Assembly: GCA_026874595.1 (NCBI GenBank)
Contig: CM049312.1
Coordinates: 64,390,929 to 64,454,928, forward strand
Length of the DNA stretch: 64,000 bases
DNA from: Sipunculus nudus
Taxonomy: Eukaryota > Annelida > Sipuncula > Golfingiida > Sipunculidae
Reading direction: 5' to 3'
Position 1 is the first letter of the stretch. Each line of letters begins with the position of its first letter. The notes under the pieces are model-generated. The model did not search any database, had not been told where the DNA came from, and was given only the letters and a program-made list of their open reading frames with translations. This document shows positions 24,633 to 36,600 of the stretch, piece after piece. The translations under genes and the position numbers were made by a program.

Positions 24633-27600
24633 AACTCTCATATTTAACAGCCGAATGTACGTTGCTCAACAGTTTATTTTCTGCGTCAGTTTTTGGTAAT
24701 TTACTCATTTCTATAGCCAGTTGCGTCATCTGCGTTGCTGTTGGGAGCAATGTTAACCGTGAGGAGACAATGGCAATTGCCTCAGATCCTGACCAAGAAA
24801 ACTTGATCGCGTTGAGCACCTTTAGCGATCTACTACCTTCTGTCAACAAAGTCAAAACGGCTGTATGCAAGTGTACAGGTATGGCCGTTTATATAACCTA
24901 GCAATTAACCTGCTCGAATAATAAAACTATTGTCAGGTTTTTTATTCAATTTTAGAAGGTTGATATAATAATATTAGTATAAGATTTCGTTCTTATATAT
25001 ATCCTATTTAATATGAGCATTCAGGTTAAATTTAATTTATTTCATGTTATTGCCACAAGAATATTTACATTTTACATGAAACAGTTCATTCAAATACAAC
25101 TGTAACTGTAAGAAGAACACTGACTCTTAGAGAATGTCCTCACTGTATTGAAATCGAATAAAGTAGAATATTTTGGACAGAAGCACTGTGCAGTTAAACA
25201 TAATATAATTACACTAAAACACTATGTAGATATTTTCAAGGGTTATTAACCTAAAAGAAATAAACAGATCATGTGTATGTAAAATATACGGAGATGAGAT
25301 AATCATTCGTGTAGTTCACTTCGGCAGTTTAAATAGTAACAGTTGTGCAGACACCAATGCAAAACCGATACATCTCGATATAAAAGGTAAAATATGGATT
25401 GATAAAATAGTAATAAAGTGTAATAAGTGTATACTCCTGTAACATCTTTATCGCTTTCTGTTTAATTATTCTAATATTCTAATTTTAGTCAATATATGCT
25501 TAACGGATTTGACTTCTTTATTTTAGTATTTTATTAAATAAATAAGGTCAGAATTTTCCACTAATAAAAACATTACTATCATCACCAAATAATATGGGAA
25601 AGAGTATATGAGAAACATTAACTCTATCATTGAGGTATGACAAAAATAAGTTTTGCCCAACTATCGAGCCTTGGAGTACTGATTTAAAATAAGCTTAAAA
25701 ATATGTATCAATATAATATAGCATAATTCTTCAGAATAAAATGGATACAAACAGCTTACATTTGACGTTGAAACGTACTTTTTTTTCTGCCCCTTTATAA
25801 TAATAGATAAAACTATGAAATATTAGTTCCATTTTTGGTATAAGATAAACTTATAATTAGTCACGTCTCTCTAACGTACAGTATTTTCCCAGTATGTTCA
25901 CATATGTGGTGTATGAGATCCTAATCCACGACTTTAGACTAAAGCCTGCCATAAGTAGAACTTTTGTAACCGATTAAGATATTATCAAGCATAATTAAAA
26001 TACATGGTGCTAAGCATTGTCCTAACCTACTTTACCGAAAGACAAGGCTCATGCAGACACTATCATGCTTGATGTAACCATGTGTTTTTCTATGACAATT
26101 GATCGGTGCCCTTATCGACTTGTCAGGACAAGACTGGGCCATCTGGAGACAGGGATTTTTCTAAATTGGGAGATGGTTTAAACGAAATAGTCATGTCTGT
26201 GGCCCGCTGATAAAAAGAAATCGAATTCAACTACATTTTGGAAATAATTGTTGTACGGTGTGACGGCAACCTCGCCATCTGGTGCATCAAACTCCTTGAA
26301 ATCACACCAAAGGTTGTCTGGTGGGTTCCTCCAACATTGTACCACCCCATAATCCCCGCAAAGCCAGGACTAATAAGATAAACTTGTACTAAAACAAGAC
26401 TTTTATGTAACCAGCAGTCTATTTGATGTATGCATAGAACAAACGATTCGAGACAGCAGGATATATATATACAATATTACAGTAAACCATACATAGGTAT
26501 ATTAGATAATTTATGTTAAATAATGTATAATCATGTGTAGTAGATTCCTTTCAGATAGCAGAAAGCAATAGTGGTAACCGTGACCTTACCTTGATATTTG
26601 CTATTCTTGCATGCGGACAGTTTATAAAAGTTTAAATTACTATGTGTTACTATATAAAGTAAGTAGAGTTAATATATAATAATAAGTATATTAATAAATA
26701 CTACTTTAAGTTTACCTTGCCATACAAATAATGATAGATAAAGCGTTTCCAATTCTAAGAAACTGATCACCATGCTCAAGGTTCATATAATTTCTTTCAA
26801 TATTTATACATTCAGGCTTCTGCATGAAACCACTAATACAACCAAATGCTCTTACCCAGGGGTGCCTTTTTTATTTCAACGGTTCATAAAGTTTATGAAG
26901 CCAAGGTTTATTTTATTTTTTTTTTCAATTTTCACACTTTTTCTTCTGTTATTGCGACTTCCAATATATTGCAGTGATGTAAATTTTTCTGCTGTTCTTT
27001 CATCTAACCTTCCAAAATTGGGTGAGCTACCGGCTTCTGTGGCTCTGGGGTTGTACGCAGAAATCAAGCCGGGAGATCGTGAGTTCGAATTTCAGCCAAT
27101 CGATGTAATTTTTCACGGTCGGCCCCAAACCCAGGATGAACGCTCAGCAGGCTTATTGGAAGGCCTTGCCCAACGTACGTGGTGCACTCAAAAACGATTG
27201 CACCTTTATGGGGCTCCTCGGATCCAGCAATGGAAATGATTACGCACCCTGGTTAACGCAAGGATTTAAAATGAGAGATGGCGTGTGATACTGCCCTGTC
27301 ACGTAGTCCCAAACCGAATGGAATTCTTCAGTTGAACATAAATGTAGTTAAGTTTGCATTAAAAAAATTGAATTTACCCTATCAAAACAAAACATTTTAA
27401 AAAAGCTTGGTGTGCTCATTGACCATGTTCCGTTTCATCTGTTCCTTCTGACTGTTTGTTTTTGTGTTATGTATCTGATTAATAAACGCATCATCATGAA
27501 GAAGTGTACCTTATTTTTATTTTACATTTTCAGTATTCTGCAAGGAACCATCAGTGCAAAATGGTTATACCCAAGGTTTCGAGAGACATGTTGGAGCAAA

Positions 27601-30600
27601 AGTTAACATAAAATGTAAAGCAGGTCACATGTTTCCGGACAACCAAACCGTGAAGACCATACGTTGCACTGTGGATTCATTATGGTTTCCAAGGATCGAG
27701 CAATGCACAGGTAAATATGATAAATTCTCTTATACGATCTCTTTGATAAGACTCGTGTGTGTCCTGCATGTCTTCGTATTCTTATTGATTATAGATATAT
27801 TGGATAATATTAGACAAGGCACCTTTTTATCAGAGGCTACATTTTTAGACAAAAAGTCGAAACTTAGTTTATAAAATATCAACAGTTGCTGTTTGATGAG
27901 TGAATAAAATGTCTGACAAAATTGCAAAATAGTAAGGTCATAAATGAATAGGCAATTTAAAAATCTCTGCTCTAGTTTAAATTTCTTGCGAATTATTAGT
28001 TTCTACAATTCTTATTAGCTGTGATAGATGTTAAATACATTATAGTTGGATATATTGTATTATTAGTTGAAAAAATTGTATTCTTTCAATTAATTTTTTT
28101 TCAACAACGTTGAGAATAAGCAAATAACACAGCTTTTAAAAGCCAAAATCAATAAACATCTGGAATATTCTAAAATTATCTATATCGGACACTAAGATTA
28201 AAGTTCCATTTTGGTCACATATGGTTTGTCGCAAACACATGAAGGACAAGCTTTGTGTCCGTTTATGCCATCGAACAACTTTTGCTTAAATATCGTGTTC
28301 AAAACTAAACATATCAAATGTTCGTGTTGTTGCTTATAACATTCCAGATAAAATTATAATATATTGGCAGATTTTTTTATAGATTAATGTTACTATGTAC
28401 AAGATCAAAGCGTTAACAGGCAGCATGAATGGAACAAATGTGCAATTAAAAATCTCCGGTTGATAAACAAATTGACACGGCAGAGCTCTCGGCTATTGTA
28501 TTATATATTATATGTTGATATTTTTATTATGCTTTTTTTCAATTATACGAATAAGCTTTCTAAGGGTTTTTTTAAATAAAAATTATATTTGACAAAATGA
28601 TATTAATTGAATGGAGACAGAGCGATCACACACCCCCTAATTTATGCAAAGTTTTACAAAAAAGATATTTACATTTCTCGTATTAGATAAAAGGATAAAG
28701 TATTTCACATTAGCCACCTGCATATATCTTAGTACATAGCAAACGTCTGCATGTCTAGTTCCTATGAGCCTCTGAACACATCCCTAAACCAGGTTGTCTA
28801 GAAGCTTCCATAGCGAGAATTTTTTTTCACAAATTTATAATTTGTTCCTGATACAAGTCCTAAATTTTCATGGAGAAGTTTAGCCATGAGCTCGAGGCAG
28901 TTTTAGTCTCAGCTGGCCCAAACTAAAAAGATAAAAAGTTGACCAGTAAGTTTAAGTTGTACAGTTGCCAATATTCCTAACACTGGGCAAAGGGAATAAG
29001 TAAATCACACAAATGATCAGACTCCTCAGGAAGGATTATATTAAAACATATAGCAGGCTTATGTTATATTATTTTATCATTTCCACGATTGACGACGAGC
29101 CAATGTCGGTCATTCTTAGCCAAGCTATAGTGATCATCCTTTGTCCGCCGTCTGTTCGTCCGTTAAAAAGCAACAAATCGTAACCCTTTGATTTAGAAAC
29201 TTTTAACTTGGCATCAGAGTAGATCATGAATAAGTCTCTTTGTATAACAAAGAGTAAATACTGTGACAAATATTTTGCGAGTTACGCGCGTTTTGATTGT
29301 CCTTAGCACTTAGAAAATCAGACTCTTATTGTTGTGGGCTGCAAAACTTAAACTTTACATTCAACCTTTTGTGCATCAACTGCACATATAACATTGTTAC
29401 CTACACATAAATATCTAAAAAAATAGACTATGATCATATTACGTGTTTCCTTTCAGAGAGAAAAATGCAACGGTAATAACCGCTGCCTTACGTATATCAG
29501 TCGGTATTGGATTTATAAACGCAATCAGTGTATACTGACATGGAATAAAAGTTTAATATATAGTACATGTAAAATACATATGATACTTATATAGTACATA
29601 TGTAATAACAAAATATAAACATATCCTGCTTTATGCATCTTGTCACCTCAAGAATAACGTAAGGTATTTCTATTCTAAAACAAATAATTAAATCATCATC
29701 ATGAACAATGTCCGTGTTTTATTGTATATTTTATATTTTCGGACCTATGTGAAACGACCCATAATATTATGCATAATTTTAAGCTCATTTTAGACATTTT
29801 TAGAATGGCAACAGTATTAATGTGAGTTTTTTCTTAGATGTGGTTTCATCTACAGTCCTAAACTCTCATGTGCTCATCCTCACAATTAATTTACCAGTTC
29901 CTGAACGCTGATGGTACCCCTGTTTATTTATTTTTTTAACACTGTATGTTTTTTCTTCTTTAATTGAGAGAGCCAATATGCCGCAGTGGTATCAGTTCCC
30001 TCTACCGTTCTGAAATGTTCATTGATCATGTTTAGTGTCATCAGTTCTTGCATACTGGTAGCGCCTACTCTCTTGATTTTATTAATAACCTCATCATCGT
30101 GAAGAAGGTTACCCTACTTTTTTTATATATATATTTTTTTTAATTCTACAATTTCACCTATAAAAAAATGCTAAAATCCGCGGTTCCGAAAATGCGCATA
30201 ACATATACACGAGGTTACATGTTTCCTAACGGCAAATTTAAGTCCAGGTGTTCTACAAAAGGAGGAGTGTGGAAAGCAGTTAAGCCTTGTAAAGGTAGAT
30301 TTGATACAATCTCATACAAGTACCCTGTTAAAATCTTCTTATATTAAACACAGGAGCAATTCTTAGACTTTAGAACATACATCAATTGACTAGCTGCGGT
30401 TAAAAATTAAATCACTAGTAAATAATTTCGATTTTTCTAATATTATAGTGCAACATTTCAATAAGGGTTCACTTACACTTGTGAAATTTTATTATCATTG
30501 ACCAATTGTTAGCTCAGCTGAATGACGAAGACCTGAAATAAAATAAAGGACCCTTGCCCGTTGTCTCAGCTCTGATGTGGTCGCCTTTTCGTCCGTCCTT

Positions 30601-33600
30601 TAACTGAGCAGTAATCTGAAAAATTTGTGTAGGGCATTTTATTATAAATTAAGGAATGACCCCTGAAAGGTCTTTTGAAAACCAACAATTAGATCGAGAT
30701 GATCAATATTGTTTGAGCTGGAGAGACATAAACATAATGTTAACACCCTTAAACTCTTCATAGTTTGTTTGCTTAAGACAACTTGTGTTGTTTTATATTT
30801 AAATGTGCCAGGCCTATACCAATGCAGGCAAACATGATGCTAGGCGATTGATTGCTTTATCTAATATTAGTTGAGTGCAGAGAAGCATGTTATTGAAACT
30901 GTCAGCTCCACAGATAGTATTATTGACCCTATGACTGGTATATGTATGTAAAATGTACGTAGCGCCAACTGTGTTGAGTTTTTCATATTTACTTTTTTTC
31001 ACAGAAAATATGGCACTTATTTATATGGAGAATAGAATTTATATTTTTGCGGCTTTACATTATGCTATACTACTATGACTGTAATAAGAACTAAACGTTG
31101 TGTGATCATGTGACTGCTAGTTGCTTTAAGTAAACTCTTGTCGACGCAGTTACTAATAGTCAGCAGGTTATCCTTTCCACGCCTTTTATTCAAGTCAAAA
31201 ACTTTAAAGGCTCAGAATATTATGAGAAGGCAAACTATTTGTTATCTTATTGTGGTTAAATTAGTATGAATTCAAATAAATTTTCTCAAAATGACAGCCT
31301 TATGGAACTTTAAATGTAGCGCATTTTTTTAATTTATGATTCCATGTGATTGGAACTGTAGGTTAAATTAAGGTGGGGAACATATTGGAAATAGATAAGT
31401 GCACTACCAGTCGAGACAGATTATTCCGCCAGGCTTAGCAGACACGGCTGAGGCGGCACGAAGGTTGTTCTCGGTTTGTTACACAATGAATGTACAACTG
31501 GTTACGTTCGCTTTGCATTATATCGAGCCAGAGATGAGATGACTGTTGAGAGGTGATTTGTCCCTTTAGTGCATTGGGAATATGTATACCTGGTCTGCCT
31601 TACATTTTAGACATCTCTTGTGTTATCCTTCCATGATAACCGCTTGCCTTCTCTTGGTATTGAATGATTTAAGATCTTCAGCACACATAGGTGCTTCGAT
31701 TTTCGCAAGAGCCTGATTATTTACGGCTGTGTTCATATTGTATCATTCTCAAGATAATAGAGGTATAACAGCGGAAAGAATCAAATACTTCACGCAACAG
31801 TTAATTGTGAGATTTCTCAGGTTATGTTGTTAGGAGCTATTACGGAAACGGACGAATGACTAACACTTTATAGTTTGACCTTGTGTTGATCAACTCAAGG
31901 GTGTGGCTTGGCATATGGGTAGGAGTGTTTTGGTGCCCTACATTTAGAATAAAATGGATCATCAATAGATCACCTGCCATCGCAGACATGCATTATGTGC
32001 CAGTAGCAATGGACAGGTAATTGTAAAATTCGCAAAGAAAAGAAACCTTTTCTTTAGATAATGTCGACACTCAGTTTGACTGGACGGTTCTGTTGTATGT
32101 TAGTTGATACTGGACAAACTAAAATTATCTGTTTTCACTTTATGCAGAGAATCCCTGACGTAATATCTAGGGAGGACCTTGGCAAATTTAATTGCAAATC
32201 TGAAATTGGGTCACTATAACCTTTATTCTTTGAGTCACTTGCACAAATAAAACATGATTTTGAGCATCACGACAGTCAAAAAGGCAACATATTGTATCCG
32301 TTAGGTCTTGAATTACTTAATATCCTTGAAGAACCTTGGTGAACCTGTTATTTTGTCACTGAAACCTCTATAATGTGACGTACTTCCAGAAAAACATGAT
32401 TTCTAGCACCCAGACAGTCTGAGAGTGTACGGATTTTAAGTTGTGGAACAAGAACTGTCTAATGTTACATCAAGGGAGGTCATATGCATAAAATTTGGAA
32501 AACTGCAATCTGGGTACTGTTAGCTGCTCAGCGAAAACATGTTTTAGCACCTGAGAGTTAAAAGGCCAGAAAGGTGAAGTGTTGAACCTAGAAGTTTTTA
32601 CTGTTATTCTAAGGAGGCCCTCGGCCAATTTGCTCTTATTCTTGGAATCAGGTCACTGTGACTTATAGTGTGTGAACTGTATATTATAGCGGTCGTACCT
32701 ATGCCATCAACTGATTTTGAGTACCGAAAAAATGAGGTAGGGCACAAAAATTTTATCTGTCGGACCATTAGGAAATTCAAAAATTATGTAAAGGGAGGTC
32801 TTTGTAAAGGATCTTTGGACATCTGAAATAAATGCAAGTTGTGCCAGAGAAATAATGTGAGCACTCTGTCAGTCGAATTTGCACAGCAAATATGTTACCA
32901 CGTAGAATCTGCTAATTTGGCATCTGGGTAAATATATTGGTATTCGAAAGGCCGCCTCATCTCTATTAAGATTTTTATATGCGAGCTAAAGTGAAATTCC
33001 ACGTTTAGACACTTCATCTTTCATTGATATATGAACATCCTTCATGTTAACATGTACCCAACCACAGCAAAACACAAAAAAAATCAAACTCTATCTCGTC
33101 GGGTGTAACTACATCATGTTTACACGAACTCCAAGAAGACCAGAAACCCAGAAATAAATAACCTCCCATTTAGGCTGAGCGGCATGTCCAATAGTTAATA
33201 TGTTTAACGGGAACTTATAGCAGGCTTATTTGTTTATTGTTTTGAAATTGATTTTCTAAAATCTTAAATAACGAAAACTTTTTAATTCGACCTACATTGC
33301 ATTGATGTTTACGAAATATTTTTCAATAAGCCTAGAAAGGGCTCCCATGAACAGTTACAGACACCTAAATAAGCCTCCAGTGCAGTTATCTCCGGAATAA
33401 AACTTTTTCTTTTCTTATTTTGCTGGGAGCTTATGAACAGGGTCCATGATAACATTTGCAGATCCTTTATTAGACCTCCAGATTGGGTACCTACCAAAAG
33501 CTCTCATAAGAGCTCGATGACATGGTTTTCATGTAGACTTACATAATTTTTATAGGCCCAAGCTCAGTAATCTAGGGGGACAAAAGGTTTTATATCCTGA

Positions 33601-36600
33601 TTCTATATTTAGGATATTTTTTTATAGAAAAGGGCACTCTCCATTTTATGCAATTATCACACAAAGTGGAATTTTGAATAACAGGTTTACTTTCAACCCG
33701 TTTTCTAGCCATCTCGCGGGCCATAACATAATATCACCTACCATGACTGCAGATCTAATCAGGTGTGATCAAATATCAAGTTATTGCGACTTCTAAGACA
33801 TCAGAACACCAGGCTTCAACATATAAGCTGTGCTGTTCATGAAATGTTCTTGGGTCTTTTCAGAATTAAATGTATAGACGCATTTTAAAGACTCAGACTG
33901 AAATACTTCGTCTGAAGGTAAACCAAATACTTGTTTATAGTCAAACTCTATCTATAACAGCGCTTTAGGGCTTTACTTCGTACCTATATAGCTTAAAATG
34001 ATTTCTTTACAAATTATCTTGCCAGCCATAGAATGCGAACCTTTGCCGCAGAAGATCCACGCTACCTACATAACGAAAAAGTCGCTGTATTTCCCGAAAC
34101 AAGTGACTTATTCTTGTGAAAAAGGCTACGAGACGAAGGACAAACAGCCGCACTTTGTGACAAACTGCAATGAACTTGGTAAATGGGTGTTCGATTCCCC
34201 CGCAGCATGTTTACGTAAGGGTCCATTCTAAGCTCGCTTCACTTGTTTGGGCATATTTTGTTTTGGCATCTTTGGTGTATTATCATAACACCTATCATTA
34301 TGTGTCAAAATCAGCTAAGTGGCATGTCCCATAGGTAATTTTTTTAACGGAATCTTGTCCATCAAATCAGTTAGAATATGGACAGTTGATGCATATAATT
34401 ATTTATATTAGACAAGGGGAGTAAAACTGACACAAATAATAAACATTTTACACAAATGATAAGATTTCACAAGGCCCAATACATTATCATTAAATATAGA
34501 GCAGGCTTATTTGTTGATTGTCTTTTCATTTGCGAGAGCTTTTACCACATACCTACATTTTATATTATTTTCTATAAACATTGATGGCAGTAACTTGTTA
34601 TTGCATCTCAACAATAGAATACATTCTACACCTTCAAAATGCTGAAATCATGTTCATTGTACTTCATTTCAGAATTCCAAACGAGTAATCGTTCTGGAAA
34701 GGTTCATTGAAAAAAAATCATTATCATGGCCCAATTTGCAGTTTAATTTAACGTGAGGCTCTGTACGGCGTGTATATGGTGGTCATTTCGGTTGTCCGTA
34801 GTGGGCAGAATTCGAAATTTGATCAAGAAGACTTATATTATATTGAGCTGCAGGGCACAGACATAACTTGTGCATCCTGAAATCAAAGTCTTTTTAGAGT
34901 TCAATATTGCAGAGCGTATCATTATTATTGGTTTATAATTTTTAAATAATATTCATTATCTACACATTTCAGACTATCAGTTGGAAAACAAGTACATTGT
35001 GTAATTGCTTCAATAATTGACAATATTTTATGTATCTTTCCAGACATAATACAATTCCCACCATGTTATGTCTTGGCCATAAATTTAGCCATGTTAACTA
35101 GGTGACGAGCAAATATATGGTAATCGAAAAACCGCTTCATCTCTGTTGAGCTTCTTTTTGCGAGCAAAAGTGACATATTCCACGATGAAATTACAAAAGT
35201 CTGACAGACCGGTTGAGCAATAAAATATTTTGTAAACAAACACAAAATAAAAAATGAAAGCATATCTGTAAAGTCATCTTCCATCAATCGAAAAAAAAAT
35301 TAGAATGCACTGCCATAGGGCAATCCTTTGGTCCGATTGAAAAAAAATCACTACTCAAGGATTTGTTTCAGGCAATTTCCTCCATTTTTGGTTTCATAGA
35401 TCATGAATAATTATAAATATATCACGCTTTTTCAAAACTTGTTTACTATGAGCCCTATTGTGTATTCGGTTTTGCTTTTGGATATTCTCAATTTTCTTAA
35501 ATTTTTCGGGAGGTGATGTTGTGAAATTGATACATTACAGTAACCTAATAAGTATGTTAAGCATGCAGTAGTTTGCATACAAGTCAAATTCGAAAACAAA
35601 TTAATATTACCCATAATCGTCCTCTCTCATGTGCAAAAATGACAAATCGATTTCAGAGCCTCGATTTTAAAAATCAGGTTTTGAGACACTTTTTAAATGT
35701 TAGTATTCAATTTGTGTTGATTCAGACAGACAAAATTTCAAAATAATCACAACTGAGGCAATATTTCTTGGGTATTGTTGGCTGTTCAATGGCTAATAAT
35801 TGTTACATATTTACACTTCCATTCGGTCAACAGTTATATGAATCGTGTGAAAATGTGCTCAACCACAGCAAAACACTAGGAATCAAATTCTACCTCGCCG
35901 AATGTAACTACATCGTGTTTACACGAACTCCAAGAAGACCAGAAACCCAGAATTGAATAACCTCTCAATTCAACTGAGCGGCATGTCCCATAGTTAATTT
36001 GTTTTAAGGGAACTTGACCATCAACACATTTAAAATGTTGGGTGTTGATGCATATAATTACTTATCTTAGACAAGGGGAGTACAACTAATACGTATAATA
36101 AAATTTGAAACAAATGCTCAGATTTTGCAAGGCCCCGTAGGTTATCCCAAAATATATAGCATGCTTATTTGTTGATTGTTTTTTTAATTGATTTTCTAAA
36201 ATCTTTAATTACGAGAACAATCTCTTAAATTCGTCTTAAATTGCATTGATGCCTACGGAATATTTTCCAATAAGCCTAGAAATAGAGTTCTCATGAACAG
36301 TTACAAACACCTAAATAAACCTCCAGTGCAGTTATCTCTGGAATAAAAACTTTTCTTTTTGTTGCGGGGAGCTCAAGAACAGGGCCCATTTTAACACTTG
36401 CAGATACTTTATTAGACCTCCAGATTGGGTACCAAAACGTTACTAAAAAGTAGAGTTTCTGTCATATGAGCTTGATGACGTGGTTTTCAGGAAGACTAAC
36501 ATATTCTTAGTAGGCCCAAGCTCAGTTACCTAGGTAAACAAAAGGTTTATTATCCTGATTCAATATTTACTATATTGTTTTATAAAAAGGGGCATTCTCC

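Larger units (their letters stand above)
27711..34031 (+). other. Intron 5 with a decayed CCP exon and repeats
   Basis: Contains the decayed CCP exon (30167-30294), two short blocks resembling bivalve TCCGTC-type repeats (about 29090-29230 and 30510-30620), an array of degenerate units (32130-32960) and a decayed stalk-exon copy (33711-33810). No further intact CCP exon is visible. The rest is AT-rich without a recognised signal. Confidence 0.55.

Noticed and set aside
26772-27239. 155-codon open frame before CCP1
   Set aside because: It crosses intronic AT-rich DNA and the SINE-like block, has no cysteine pattern or splice logic, and is explained by the repeat.
35768-35956. 62-codon cysteine-containing frame in intron 6, considered as a CCP remnant
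   Set aside because: Cysteine spacing does not fit CCP, and the second half belongs to the duplicated intron segment (copy C), whose other copy has no matching open frame.
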